NCBI RefSeq assembly: GCF_018129025.1
Contig: NZ_JAAEDI010000012.1
Span: 119,543 to 183,542 of the forward strand
Length of the DNA stretch: 64,000 nucleotides
Source of the DNA: Neoroseomonas terrae
Lineage (GTDB): Bacteria > Pseudomonadota > Alphaproteobacteria > Acetobacterales > Acetobacteraceae
Direction of reading: 5' to 3'
The position numbers and the translations under genes are program-made. This document shows positions 8,267-17,262 of this stretch, in pieces. The notes beneath the pieces were generated by a model. That model worked only from the letters and a program-made list of their open reading frames with translations, was not told the DNA's origin and ran no database searches. Numbering within the stretch: the stretch's first letter is position 1; every line of letters begins with the position of its first letter.

Positions 8267-9097
8267 TCAGCGGAACAGGCTCAGCAGGGTCTGCGGCGCC
8301 TGGTTGGCGATGCCGAGCGCCTGGGTGCCGAGTTGCTGGCGGATCTGCAGCGATTGCAGCCGCGCGGATTCCTTCGCGAGATCTGCGTCGATCAGCGCGC
8401 CGAGGCCGGATTCCAGCGCATCCGACTTGTCCTTGTTGTAGGCGATCTGGCTGTCGATGTAGCGCGAGTCAGAACCGAAGGTGTTCAGCGCATCGCTGAT
8501 CGCAGACTGTACCGTCTCGAAATCCCCGCCCGCGGCAAGCGCCGCCTGCGCGCCCGCCGCATCCGTCGGCGCCGCCGCGACGATCAGTGTCGCCGCACCG
8601 TCGACCGCGGTGAGGGTATAGGTGGTGCCGGATTCATTGCGGGTGGTGGCGATGTCGCCGCCGGCCGGCGCGGTCGTCGAGAGCAGCGTGCGGCCATTGT
8701 ACGTCGCATCGGTGATGAAGTTGGTGATCTGCGTCTGCAGCGCGGTGTACTGCGCTTCGTACTGCGAGCGCTGATCGGCGTTCAGCGTGTCGTCGGCCAG
8801 GCGCACCAGCGTCTCGCGCACCTTCGTCATCGTCTCGGACACCTTGCCGAGACCAGACAGCGCAGTGTCGAGAATGCCCTTCACGCCGCCAAGCTGCTCA
8901 TTCGCCGCCGACAGGCCCGCAACGTCGGCGCGCACCGACTGCGCCACGGCGAAGGCCGCACCGTCATCCTTCGCGTCGTTGACGCGATAGCCGGTGGAGA
9001 TGCGCTTCTGGGTGACGTTCAGCGCATCATTGGTGCGATTGAGCGACTGCAGCGCGACCATCGCGCCGGCATTGGTGTTGACGGAATTCAGTGCCAT
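8267..9097 (-). CDS. fliC: Flagellin
   Basis: This is the filament subunit. The 276-residue protein has the conserved D0/D1 N-terminal helix region (NSVNTNAGAMVALQSLNRTN, ISTGYRVNDAKDDGAAFAVAQ) and the conserved C-terminus (IDADLAKESARLQSLQIRQQ, then LGIANQAPQTLLSLFR). Between them is only a short variable insert (about residues 140-205), as in the small flagellins of alphaproteobacteria. It is the only flagellin in the window. It lies 128 bases downstream of flgL, with a 15-base palindrome in the gap, and is followed by flbT and flaF, its post-transcriptional regulators. Confidence 0.96.
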   Translation of the reverse strand: MALNSVNTNAGAMVALQSLNRTNDALNVTQKRISTGYRVNDAKDDGAAFAVAQSVRADVAGLSAANEQLGGVKGILDTALSGLGKVSETMTKVRETLVRLADDTLNADQRSQYEAQYTALQTQITNFITDATYNGRTLLSTTAPAGGDIATTRNESGTTYTLTAVDGAATLIVAAAPTDAAGAQAALAAGGDFETVQSAISDALNTFGSDSRYIDSQIAYNKDKSDALESGLGALIDADLAKESARLQSLQIRQQLGTQALGIANQAPQTLLSLFR

Positions 9098-9186
9098 CGG
9101 GGTCTTCCCCTGGTTGCGAAGGCCCTTGCCCGTTCATGGCGACAGGGGCCGGGTTGCACGCCGCGTCTTGCGGTATCGGGGCGATC

Positions 9187-9201
9187 ATGCCCGGTGGGCA
9201 T
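9187..9201. repeat. 15-base palindrome between flgL and flagellin
   Basis: ATGCCC-GGT-GGGCAT is a perfect 6-bp inverted repeat, 90-104 bases upstream of the flagellin start. It could be a weak terminator for flgL or a regulator-binding site. No T-tract follows, and I see no strong -24/-12 promoter beside it. Confidence 0.4.
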
Positions 9202-9225
9202 TAAGAAGCGCTGAATCCGAGCCGT

Positions 9226-10290
9226 TCAGAGGAAGTTCGTCAGGCTCAGGGAGGAGACCAGCGCGATCGCCCGATACGAGGCTTCGAGCTGCGTCTTGGT
9301 GGCATCCAGCCGGCTCAGCGTCTCGGCCATATCCACCTCCTCGACCGAGGCGAGCTGCGTCTTGAGCGTGATGGTGAGGTCGTCGTGCCGACGCGAGATC
9401 GACTGCAGTCGCTCCTCCGTCGCGCCAAGCGCGCCCTGTTCCACGCCGAGCGTATCGATGGCACCGCGGAGCCCGACGCGCACGCTGGCCACGAGGTCGG
9501 TGAAATCGGTGCCCAATGCGGCCTGCGACGGGTCGAGCGCCGCCAGGGTGGCAAGCCCGCGCAGGATGTCGCGCGACCAGGATCCGGTGGTCTGCGCGCC
9601 GCCGCTGGTCGCTGCCGCGTTACGGTTGGCGACGATGCCGTAGTCGATCGACTGCCCCTCCCCCGTCGGTACGGCTTGCCGCAATTCGGAAAGCCCGCGG
9701 GCGGGATCGGAGAGGAAGGCCGAGAAGGGTGTCGTGCCAGCCGCGTCCGAGGCGGCGGCGGCGAGGGTCGCCGCGGCAACCGTCGCGGCATTCCCGGGGG
9801 CGAGGCCGGCCACGGCGGCCGCGATGTCGGCCGCCATGCCGGAGGATGCGATGCCCGCGGCGTCGGGAACCGGGGGGTTGGCACTGTCGGTGCCGCCGAA
9901 GACGTATTGCCCGGCATGGGTCTCGTTCAGCAGGTTGGCGATCTCGGTCATCGCCGCCCGCGCCTGGGTCGCGACGGCGCTGATCAGCGTCGCGCTGGTG
10001 CCGTCGAGCTTCGTTGCCTTCTCATAGAAGTCGGTCGCGATGTCGGCGATGCGCTGCATCGCATTCTGCGTCACCGAAGTCCGCGCCTGGGCGGTGTCGA
10101 TATTGCCCTGCCAGGCCTCCCGCCGGGCGAGGTCGGCGCGCAGGTCGATCGCAAGGCGGGCCTGCGGCGCGATGTCTCCGTAATGCGGGCCCTTGCGGCC
10201 ATCAGCGACCTGGCGCGTCAGCGCGTCGAGCCGCATACGGAGCGCGAGCGACCCGGCATCGAGGCGCGAGAGGGTGCTGACCGTCGCCAT
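9226..10290 (-). CDS. flgL: Flagellar hook-associated protein 3 (hook-filament junction)
   Basis: FlgL forms the second junction ring between hook and filament. The 354-residue protein has a flagellin-like N-terminal coiled region (LDAGSLALRMRLDALTRQVADG) and the junction-protein segment ATQARAAMTEIANLLNETHAGQYVFGGTDSANPP (about 106-139). The C-terminus is flagellin-like (VEEVDMAETLSRLDATKTQLEASYRAIALVSSLSLTNFL). The order flgE-flgK-flgL and tight spacing (3 bases to the flgK stop) identify it more firmly than sequence alone. The central part is Ala-rich and variable. Confidence 0.9.
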   Translation of the reverse strand: MATVSTLSRLDAGSLALRMRLDALTRQVADGRKGPHYGDIAPQARLAIDLRADLARREAWQGNIDTAQARTSVTQNAMQRIADIATDFYEKATKLDGTSATLISAVATQARAAMTEIANLLNETHAGQYVFGGTDSANPPVPDAAGIASSGMAADIAAAVAGLAPGNAATVAAATLAAAASDAAGTTPFSAFLSDPARGLSELRQAVPTGEGQSIDYGIVANRNAAATSGGAQTTGSWSRDILRGLATLAALDPSQAALGTDFTDLVASVRVGLRGAIDTLGVEQGALGATEERLQSISRRHDDLTITLKTQLASVEEVDMAETLSRLDATKTQLEASYRAIALVSSLSLTNFL

Positions 10291-10293
10291 GGT

Positions 10294-11811
10294 TCAGCGC
10301 ACCGCGTTCAGCAGCGTGTCCCACATCGCCTGCACGGTCGACATGACGCGGGCATTGGCGGCGTAGGCGTTCTGCAAGGTGACCATGGCTGCCATCTCCG
10401 TATCCACATCGACGCCCGAGCGCTGGGCGAAGCGTTCCGCCAGCCCTTCCACCACGGCACGGGCGCTGGTCGCCCGCGATTCCGCGGCGGCGGCATCGGC
10501 CGTCTGCGTCGCGGTGACCATGCCGGCGTAACCGTCGATCGTGGCAGGCGCACCGAAAGGGCTGGAAAGCGTGCCATCCGGCCCGAGGCCGCCGGTCGCG
10601 ATGGCGGACCAGGCCGTGCCGGGCTGCGCCTCGCTTCCAAAGGTCTGGCTGACGATGCGCGAGATCAGCGTGGTGAAGGAGGCCGGGCCACCGGGTGCGT
10701 TCGGCGTGAAGTCGGCGGCGCCGGACGGGTCGGCCGTCACGGCGCGCGTGCCGTCGCGCATCAGCGACGGATTGGTGGCGACGGCGGCATTGACCGTGAT
10801 GCGGCCGGCGAAGCCGATCATCGCGCTACCGGCATAGGGGACCGAGCTGTCCGGCACCGCGCCGGCCGGATCGGTGAATAGCGTCAGCCCCTGCGCGTCG
10901 AAGCGCGTGGCGAGGGTCGCGGCGGTAAGGTCGAGTTCCGCCTGGTAGCGCGGCAGGGTCTGATCGCGCAGCGCCACGGCCTCGGCGAGCCGCCCGCCGA
11001 TCAGCCGTCCCGTGACGTCCTGGCCGTTCAACGTGATGGCCGGAATGGTGCCGCCGCTGCCATGGAAGGATGACGGGTCGAGCGTCGCCTCGGCGGTCGA
11101 GAAGGCGTCCTTGTTGGGGTCGAGCGGCAGGACGAGGCCGTTGCGCGCGACGAGCACGAGGCCGCCATCCTCCCGCTTCAGGGCCTTCACCTCGATCGAC
11201 TCCGACAGCGTCGCAATGGCGAGGTCGCGCTGGTCCTCCAGCGCGGCGGCCTCCCCCGTCAGGGCGATCTGTTCCCTGATGCGCAGGGTCAGCGCGGCGA
11301 TGTCGCGCAGCCCGGCATTGATGGAGGAGACCTCGGCGACGATCGTGTCCTGCGCGCGTTGGCGCGTGGTGCCGATCGCGCGCGCCACCTCGTTCAGCCG
11401 ACCGGCGAGGTCCTGCGCGGCGACGACCGCAGCACCCTGAAGACCGGCTTGGGACGGGTCGGCAAGCAGCGTCTCGAAGCTGTTGCGCAGCATGGCGACG
11501 AGGTCGCCGATGCCGTCGCCAGCCTCGGGGCTGCCATGCGCAGCCTCGATGCCCGAAAGCAGGTCGCTGCGCAGCCCGGCACCGGCGGCCGCGGCGCGGC
11601 GGCTGTTGAGCTCGGTGACCAGCGCCTCATCCACGTCGCGCGTGCTCGGCAGGGTGCGTACGCCGCCGGTCTCGACGGCGGTGGCCGCGGCGGTCTTGCG
11701 CGTGTAGCCGGCGGTGTCGGCATTGGCGACGTTGTTCGCCGCCGCCGTCAGCGCCCGCTGCGTCTGAAGCAGGCCCGAACGCGCGGTGAGCAGGGCGGCT
11801 TCGAGGCTCAT
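10294..11811 (-). CDS. flgK: Flagellar hook-associated protein 1
   Basis: FlgK is the first hook-filament junction protein, exported through the flagellar type III system. The 505-residue protein starts with the rod/hook family motif SGLLQTQRALTAAANNVANADTAGYTRK (residues about 12-39). A helical D1 region contains RDVDEALVTELNSRR. The protein ends with the conserved SGVDVDTEMAAMVTLQNAYAANARVMSTVQAMWDTLLNAVR. It sits 23 bases downstream of flgE and 3 bases upstream of flgL in the leftward hook operon. Confidence 0.95.
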   Translation of the reverse strand: MSLEAALLTARSGLLQTQRALTAAANNVANADTAGYTRKTAAATAVETGGVRTLPSTRDVDEALVTELNSRRAAAAGAGLRSDLLSGIEAAHGSPEAGDGIGDLVAMLRNSFETLLADPSQAGLQGAAVVAAQDLAGRLNEVARAIGTTRQRAQDTIVAEVSSINAGLRDIAALTLRIREQIALTGEAAALEDQRDLAIATLSESIEVKALKREDGGLVLVARNGLVLPLDPNKDAFSTAEATLDPSSFHGSGGTIPAITLNGQDVTGRLIGGRLAEAVALRDQTLPRYQAELDLTAATLATRFDAQGLTLFTDPAGAVPDSSVPYAGSAMIGFAGRITVNAAVATNPSLMRDGTRAVTADPSGAADFTPNAPGGPASFTTLISRIVSQTFGSEAQPGTAWSAIATGGLGPDGTLSSPFGAPATIDGYAGMVTATQTADAAAAESRATSARAVVEGLAERFAQRSGVDVDTEMAAMVTLQNAYAANARVMSTVQAMWDTLLNAVR

Positions 11812-11834
11812 GGCAGGGTGTTCCTAGCGGTGCT

Positions 11835-13127
11835 TCAGCGCCGCATGTTGATCGTGTCCTGGAGCATCTCGTCCGTCGCGGTCACGATCTTGGTGTTCGC
11901 CGTATAGGCGCGCTGCGCGATGATGAGCTTCGAGAACTCGGCCGCGATGTCGACGTTCGATCCTTCGACCGAGCTTGTCGCGAGCCGCCCTGCCCCGTTG
12001 GAGGCAGGGTCGGAGGTGCGGGCCTCCCCGCTTTCCACCGTGCGCATGAAGGCCTGGCCGTCCAGCCGCTGCAGAGCATCCGGCGCATTGAAGGTGGTGA
12101 TCGGCACGCGCGCGATGACGCGCGACTGGCCGTTGTCATAGTTGATGGCGACGTCACCATTCTCGCGAATGCCGACCGAGGAGAAGGCACCGAGCGGCAC
12201 GCCGTCCTGTGCGAAGTTGCGCACGACGTATTCCTGGTCGGCGTACTGCGTGACACCACGCGCGGCGCCGAAGGCGCCGAGGTTCAGCGTCATGGCCTGC
12301 GGGCCCTGCCCGAAATCGGCGCTGAAGGAGATCAGCGCGGGATCGCCCGTATTGGCAAGGGCGCCGGCGAGCGATCCGGTTGCGTTGGCGAAGCCGCCGA
12401 TGGTGCCGTCCGGCACTGCGGGGGTCGCCGCCTGGCCGAACTGCACGTCGATGGTGCCGAGCGATCCGCCGCCGTTCGGCGATGAGATGTCGAGCGTCCA
12501 AGTGTTCGGCCCGTTGGGGGTCCAGCTGAACGTCATCTCCTGCAGGGCACCAAGGGAATCATAGACGCTGCGCGGCGTACTGACGGCCTCGGTGCCGCCG
12601 GCGGGCAGATTGGCCGACATCTCGATGTTGCTGGTCGCGATCGGGTTGAACACCAGTTCGCTGACGCGGATCGGCTGGATCTGGGTGCGGTCCGGATCCC
12701 CCGCCGCGTTCGACGCCCAGCCCTGGAGAACGTAGCCCGCGCCGTTCACCATGTAGCCAGTGCGGTCGAGCTGGAAGTCGCCGGCCCGCGTATAGAACTG
12801 CCGCTCATCGAAGGTGACCTGGCCATTGGCCGAACCTGTCGGCAGCGAAACCGAGAAGAAGCCCTGACCGGAGATCGCCATCGAGAGCGGGTTCTCGGAT
12901 TGCGAGATCGTGCCGGCGACGGTGTTCGTGTAGTCGGGCCGCGCCACCACCGAACCGGGCCGGTGCACCGAGGCGGTGCTTTCCGTCAGGTAGGACACGA
13001 AGTTGGTGTCGGTGCGCTTGAAGCCGACCGTCTGGCTGTTGGCGACGTTGTCCGAGACATGGCCCAGCGCGCGGGCCTGCGCGTTCAGGCCGGTGATGGC
13101 GGTCGTCATGGAGGCGAACAGGGACAT
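11835..13127 (-). CDS. flgE: Flagellar hook protein
   Basis: FlgE polymerises into the hook. The 430-residue product opens with MSLFASMTTAITGLNAQARALGHVSDNVANSQTVGFKRT, the flg_bb_rod signature. Two hook domains follow, with SLGALQEMTFSWTPNGPNTW recognisable in the FlaE-like part. The protein ends with the conserved SNVDIAAEFSKLIIAQRAYTANTKIVTATDEMLQDTINMRR. The start at 13127 matches the family N-terminus; a further in-frame ATG at 13172 would add 15 untypical residues and leave no room for the promoter. It is the first gene of the leftward operon and has an excellent sigma-54 promoter 30 bases upstream of the start codon. Confidence 0.95.
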   Translation of the reverse strand: MSLFASMTTAITGLNAQARALGHVSDNVANSQTVGFKRTDTNFVSYLTESTASVHRPGSVVARPDYTNTVAGTISQSENPLSMAISGQGFFSVSLPTGSANGQVTFDERQFYTRAGDFQLDRTGYMVNGAGYVLQGWASNAAGDPDRTQIQPIRVSELVFNPIATSNIEMSANLPAGGTEAVSTPRSVYDSLGALQEMTFSWTPNGPNTWTLDISSPNGGGSLGTIDVQFGQAATPAVPDGTIGGFANATGSLAGALANTGDPALISFSADFGQGPQAMTLNLGAFGAARGVTQYADQEYVVRNFAQDGVPLGAFSSVGIRENGDVAINYDNGQSRVIARVPITTFNAPDALQRLDGQAFMRTVESGEARTSDPASNGAGRLATSSVEGSNVDIAAEFSKLIIAQRAYTANTKIVTATDEMLQDTINMRR

Positions 13128-13167
13128 CGGGGTCTCCGCGCGGGGCGATGCGAGTCGGCCGATGCTG

Positions 13168-13183
13168 CGCAACCGGCGTGCCA
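13168..13183 (-). promoter_or_regulatory. Sigma-54 (-24/-12) promoter of flgE
   Basis: On the reverse strand TGGCACGCCGGTTGCG matches the consensus TGGCAYR-N4-TTGCW at every specified position except the last. Transcription should begin near 13157, 30 bases before the flgE ATG. FlbD, encoded in the rightward arm, is the expected activator. Confidence 0.85.
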
Positions 13184-13200
13184 GTGTCCGGCCGGGGCGG

Positions 13201-13250
13201 TGCCGGCGGGACGTGCCGCAACGCGGCAGAAGCTGCCGGCGCAGCGGCAG
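13201..13250. promoter_or_regulatory. Candidate shared enhancer (FlbD-type) between flgE and fliK
   Basis: A perfect palindrome CGGCAG-AAG-CTGCCG (13224-13238) sits midway between the two divergent sigma-54 promoters. Its centre is 74 bases from the predicted flgE start site and 75 from the predicted fliK start site. Related half-sites TGCCG/CGGCA occur at 13201, 13214, 13224, 13234 and 13245, spaced 10-13 bases apart, so roughly on one face of the helix. The position and symmetry suggest one enhancer serving both promoters. That FlbD binds here is inference. Confidence 0.55.
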
Positions 13251-13279
13251 CCGGTGCCCGGCCGACCGCGGCGCGGCAC

Positions 13280-13295
13280 TGGCGCGGGGCTTGCG
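13280..13295 (+). promoter_or_regulatory. Sigma-54 (-24/-12) promoter of fliK operon
   Basis: TGGCGCGGGGCTTGCG matches TGGCAYR-N4-TTGCW with two mismatches (G for A in the -24 box and the final base). It has the invariant GG and GC at the correct ten-base spacing. The predicted start is near 13306, 33 bases before the fliK ATG. Confidence 0.8.
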
Positions 13296-13338
13296 TGGCC
13301 GGCCGTGGCGCAGCCTCGCGCCGAAGGATCAGCCGCCG

Positions 13339-14763
13339 ATGGATGGCATTGCCAGCCTGCTTGCGCCGCCGGGGATCATGACCGTCCCGCCCGGCGCGGC
13401 GCCCGTCGTGCCAGGGGGACAGCTATTCGGGCCGCTGCTGGCGCAGGCGGCGCTGGTGGTGGTTACGGGCGAGACGGCCGACGGCACGAACACGCCCGTG
13501 ACCACGGAGGCGACGGCCGTGCCGGCGCTTGCACCAGCCACTCCTGCAATGTCCTGGGCATTGGGAATGGCGCCTGAGGCTCCGGCCGCGCCGGAGGCTA
13601 TCGTCGCGACGGCCGCAGCGTCCGGGACATCGCCGGTGCCGCCTGCCTCACCCGTCTCCGACGCACCGCCTGCTGCGCGCTCCGGACCCGAGGCGGAGGC
13701 CGCGCCAACTGCACCACCAGCCGCGGCCGGACCCGGTGAACCGCCCGTCGATGTGCAAGCGCCGGCGACGCCGGCGCCGGCGGATGCGACCCCCAGTTCC
13801 GAGCCTGACAGCACCGGGCCGCAGGCGGAACCTGCAGCCGCGCAGGCGGGTTCGGCGCCGGTTCCGCCGCTGCCATCCTTGCCAATCATCCTCGCGCTCC
13901 ACGCGGGCGCGCCGGCGGCGCAACCGCCCGCCCCGGCCGTTGCGGCCGGCGCGATGTCCATGCCCTTCGCCCCTCGCGCCGGGGAAGCCGGTTCCTTCGT
14001 TGGGGGCGCTGCCTCCCGGGCGGCCGGACCGGACGCCTCGGCACCGGTGCCGGCTTGGTCCAGGCCGGCAGCAAGCGGCGGTGAGCCAACCACGTCCGGC
14101 GCGATGACGGCCAAGCCGGACACCATGCCCGACACCTCCGCGGAGCCAGCGGCGGTGACGACGGCCGTCGATCGCATCGAGCCGGCACCTGCGGTGGAAT
14201 CGAGCCCGCGGCCGGTGGCCGCCCCGCCCCTACCTCCCGAACCGGTCGAGCCGGTCGGTGCCGCGGCGCCGCCTGCCGGTCCGGCGCCTTCAAGCCCGTC
14301 GGCGCAAGACCTCAGCACGCCGCGGTCCGCCGGCGCGGTGCCGCAGGCGACGCCCGGGCGGCAGATCGCCCCGGTACTCGTCGCCGTCGCCATCGCCGGC
14401 GGCACCGCGCGGCTCTCCGTCACGCTGGAACCGGCCGAGCTCGGCCGTGTCGAGATCAGCGTGGAGCGTCGTGGCGAGGCGACCGATATCCGCGTCGTCG
14501 CCGAGCGGCCGGAGACACTCGCGCTGATCCAGCGGGACCAGCGCGAACTGGACCGCACGCTGACCCAGGCCGGCATCGGCAGCGAGGGGCGCAGCCTGTC
14601 CTTCAACCTGTCGGATGGCGGCGGCGGCGGCTTCGCGCAACAGCGCGGCGACGATGCAGGGCGTGCGGCGCGGGGCCCGCCTGGCGCGCCGGGTGTCGGC
14701 CCGACTGATACACCGCCACAGCCGCCGCGCCGGCTGCTCTCGCTGCTCGATCTCGCCGTCTGA
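13339..14763 (+). CDS. fliK: Flagellar hook-length control protein FliK
   Basis: FliK is the secreted ruler that switches export from hook to filament subunits. The 474-residue protein has the usual layout: a long low-complexity Ala/Pro-rich N-terminal part (about residues 45-350) and a folded C-terminal domain. The latter contains VAVAIAGGTARLSVTLEPAELGRVEISVERR and the family motif LEPxxLGxVxV, then RDQRELDRTLTQAGIG. The start at 13339 follows the -24/-12 promoter; upstream codons in the same frame belong to the control region. Eleven bases separate it from flgD. The low-complexity part is not reliably aligned in any family, so the call rests on the C-terminus and context. Confidence 0.9.
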   Translation: MDGIASLLAPPGIMTVPPGAAPVVPGGQLFGPLLAQAALVVVTGETADGTNTPVTTEATAVPALAPATPAMSWALGMAPEAPAAPEAIVATAAASGTSPVPPASPVSDAPPAARSGPEAEAAPTAPPAAAGPGEPPVDVQAPATPAPADATPSSEPDSTGPQAEPAAAQAGSAPVPPLPSLPIILALHAGAPAAQPPAPAVAAGAMSMPFAPRAGEAGSFVGGAASRAAGPDASAPVPAWSRPAASGGEPTTSGAMTAKPDTMPDTSAEPAAVTTAVDRIEPAPAVESSPRPVAAPPLPPEPVEPVGAAAPPAGPAPSSPSAQDLSTPRSAGAVPQATPGRQIAPVLVAVAIAGGTARLSVTLEPAELGRVEISVERRGEATDIRVVAERPETLALIQRDQRELDRTLTQAGIGSEGRSLSFNLSDGGGGGFAQQRGDDAGRAARGPPGAPGVGPTDTPPQPPRRLLSLLDLAV

Positions 14764-14773
14764 GGAGGACGTC

Positions 14774-15433
14774 ATGTCAGGTTCCGTCACCAGCACCACC
14801 GGCGCCGGCGGCGCCGCAACCGCCGCCACGACGCGGCTCGGCGCGGACCTCAACACCTTCCTGACCATGCTGACGACGCAGTTGCAGAACCAGGATCCGA
14901 CCAATCCGCTCGACACCAACCAGATGACGAATCAGCTCGTGCAGTTCGCATCGGTCGAGCAGCAGATCGCGATGAACCAGAATCTGACGTCGCTGATCTC
15001 GCTGCAGCAATCGACGCAGCTCACGGCTGCCGCACCGATGATCGGGCGGCGGGTCGAGGTCGATTCGAATCGCGTTTCCCTGCAGAACGGCAGCGCCGAG
15101 GTCCGGCTGCCGGCCGCCGGCACCGCCCGCACCGCGGAGATCACGGTGACCGACACGGCCGGCCGCACGCTACGGCGGGAGACGGTGACACTCGGTCCCG
15201 GCGCGACGAGCTGGACCTGGGACGGCCGGAATGGCGACGGCGCACAGCAACCCGATGGCGCCTACGCCGTCGCCGTCGTGGGGCGCGATGCGAATGGCAC
15301 GGCCATGGCGCTCTCCCACGCCGTGCGCGGCACGCTGACGGGCGCGCAGCGCGGGCATGACAGGCTGACATTGAGCCTTGGCGCGCTGTCGCTCAGCTTC
15401 GACAGCCTGCGAAGCATCCTGCCCGACGGCTGA
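14774..15433 (+). CDS. flgD: Flagellar hook assembly scaffold FlgD
   Basis: FlgD caps the growing hook and is discarded afterwards. The 219-residue protein begins with the diagnostic segment LGADLNTFLTMLTTQLQNQDPTNPLDTNQMTNQLVQFASVEQQ (about residues 23-65). It then has a FlgD tudor/Ig-like part with VTDTAGRTLRRETVTLGPGATSWTWDGRNGDG (134-165), where the WDG is conserved. The start has GAGGAGGA just upstream. It follows fliK closely and is separated from fliF by 166 bases in which I see no convincing promoter. Confidence 0.95.
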   Translation: MSGSVTSTTGAGGAATAATTRLGADLNTFLTMLTTQLQNQDPTNPLDTNQMTNQLVQFASVEQQIAMNQNLTSLISLQQSTQLTAAAPMIGRRVEVDSNRVSLQNGSAEVRLPAAGTARTAEITVTDTAGRTLRRETVTLGPGATSWTWDGRNGDGAQQPDGAYAVAVVGRDANGTAMALSHAVRGTLTGAQRGHDRLTLSLGALSLSFDSLRSILPDG

Positions 15434-15599
15434 GGGCCCGTCGGCAACCCGGCATGGAAGGTCGAGTAGCGAGTCGGGCCGTTCCCGGCATTCAACGGAG
15501 GCTCCGACGCCGCCGTTAACGGCCGCGCAATCCTGACCCGGCAAGGTCTGCCGCAGGCGGCAGGAGGCGGCCTCGCATGCGGCAGGCGACGACTCTCGG

Positions 15600-17252
15600 A
15601 TGGGGCGGATGGGCGAGGGCCTGATCGCGCAGCTGCGCGGGCTGGGCCCCGTGCGCCTTGCAGCGCTGGCCGGCGCGGCCCTCGCCATGCTCGGGCTGCT
15701 CGCCTGGTTCGTGCTCCGCGCGGGGCAGCCGCCGATGGCGCTGCTGTACGGCGATCTCGATACACGGGACGCGGGTCAGGTCGTCGCGGCGCTGGAACGC
15801 GCGCGGGTGCCCTACAGGCTAGAGGGCGGCGGCACGCGCATCCTCGCCCCTGAAGAACAGGTACCAAGGCTGCGCCTGACATTGGCGCGGGAAGGCCTGC
15901 CGCAGGGCGGGTCCGTCGGCTACGAGATCTTCGATCGTGGTGAGTCGCTGACTACCACGCCCTTCCAGCAGGACGTGAACCGGCTGCGCGCGCTGGAGGG
16001 TGAGATTGCGCGGTCCATCCGGCAACTCGCTGGCGTGCGCGCGGCGCGGGTGCATCTGGTGCTGCCGCGGCGCGACGCCTTCTCCCGCGATCGGGGGGAG
16101 GCACAGGCTTCCGTCGTGCTGACCATGCAGGGTGCGCAGCGCCTGGACCGCGAAGGGGTGCAGGCAGTGCTGCATCTTGTCGCGACGGCCGTGCCGGGGC
16201 TGCGGCCGCAATCCGTCTCCATCGTGGACAGCCGCGGTGCGCTGCTGGCGCGCGGCGGGCAGGCGCTGGCCGGACCGGCGGCGAACCTTTCCCAGGAGGA
16301 GATGCGCCGCACGCAGGAGTTGCGCATCGCCCGCGCGGTCGAGGAGATGCTCGAACGCACGCTAGGGCCGGGCCGCGTGCGGGCCGAGGCAACGGTCGAG
16401 ATGGATTTCGACCGCGTGCAGACGACCGAGGAACGCTTCGACCCCGAGAACCAGGTGCCGCGCAGCCAGCAGAGCAGCCAGGAATCATCGCGCGGGTCGG
16501 AAGGCGGCGCGACCACGGTGCAGAACAACGTGCCGAATGCTGATCCGAATGGCGGCGCCTCGACGACGCAGGAGAACCGGTCGGAGGAGACGACGAACTA
16601 CGAGATCGGCCGCACGACGCGCAACACGCTGCGCGAGCATCCGGTGGTGAAGCGGCTGTCCGTCGCCGTGCTGGTGGATGGCGTGTGGGAGACGCCGGCG
16701 GCCGGCGGCGCGCCGAGCTTCCGTGAGCGAACGACGGAGGAGATCGCGCGCATCGCATCCCTGGTTCAGGGTGCCGTCGGCTATGACGAACGGCGCGGGG
16801 ACCGGGTGCAGGTGGTCTCGCTGCGCTTCGCCGAACCGCCGGTGGGGGAGGCAGCGGGCCCCGGCATGTTCGATCTCAGCTTCAGCAGCACGACCATCGC
16901 GCGGCTGGTGGAAAGCGCGATATTCGCGGCGGTGGCGCTGGTCGCGATCCTGCTGATCGGGCGGCCGGCGGTGGGGCGGTTGGTGACGCTGGCGGCGCGG
17001 CCGGCGATCGCCGCGGCCGGCGGTGCGACGGCGGTTGCCGGACCGGTTGGCGCGGCCGCCCTGCCCGGACAGCCCGGCGAGCACCCCGCCCTGACCGGCA
17101 CTACCGAGGAGGATCACGCGATGATCTCACTTGCGAATGTCGAGGGGCAGATGCGCGCCTCCTCCATCTCCCGTCTCCAGGAACTCGTGGACCGACATCC
17201 GGACGACGCGCTCGGCGTGGTGCGACGCTGGATGGCGCCGGACGCGACGTGA
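15600..17252 (+). CDS. fliF: Flagellar MS-ring protein FliF
   Basis: FliF forms the membrane MS ring, the foundation of the basal body. The 550-residue protein has an N-terminal membrane helix (about 20-40) and the YscJ/FliF ring domain with [20 protein letters not shown] and the conserved [20 protein letters not shown] (about 142-161). An acidic, Gln/Ser-rich linker follows, then a second membrane helix (about 438-458). The cytoplasmic tail ([29 protein letters not shown]) is the FliG-binding segment. A second ATG at 15609 is an equally possible start. It is followed by fliG after 10 bases. Confidence 0.96.
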   Translation: MGRMGEGLIAQLRGLGPVRLAALAGAALAMLGLLAWFVLRAGQPPMALLYGDLDTRDAGQVVAALERARVPYRLEGGGTRILAPEEQVPRLRLTLAREGLPQGGSVGYEIFDRGESLTTTPFQQDVNRLRALEGEIARSIRQLAGVRAARVHLVLPRRDAFSRDRGEAQASVVLTMQGAQRLDREGVQAVLHLVATAVPGLRPQSVSIVDSRGALLARGGQALAGPAANLSQEEMRRTQELRIARAVEEMLERTLGPGRVRAEATVEMDFDRVQTTEERFDPENQVPRSQQSSQESSRGSEGGATTVQNNVPNADPNGGASTTQENRSEETTNYEIGRTTRNTLREHPVVKRLSVAVLVDGVWETPAAGGAPSFRERTTEEIARIASLVQGAVGYDERRGDRVQVVSLRFAEPPVGEAAGPGMFDLSFSSTTIARLVESAIFAAVALVAILLIGRPAVGRLVTLAARPAIAAAGGATAVAGPVGAAALPGQPGEHPALTGTTEEDHAMISLANVEGQMRASSISRLQELVDRHPDDALGVVRRWMAPDAT

Positions 17253-17262
17253 GGACCGTGAC

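Noticed and set aside
9210..9225. Possible -24/-12 promoter before flagellin (CGGCTCG-GATT-CAGCG on the reverse strand)
   Set aside because: Only the invariant GG and GC are at correct spacing. The -12 element lacks both T residues, so the match is near random for GC-rich DNA.
15434..15599. Separate promoter for fliF in the gap after flgD
   Set aside because: Several GG-N10-GC pairs occur, but none has a recognisable -24 or -12 element. Read-through from the fliK promoter explains expression.
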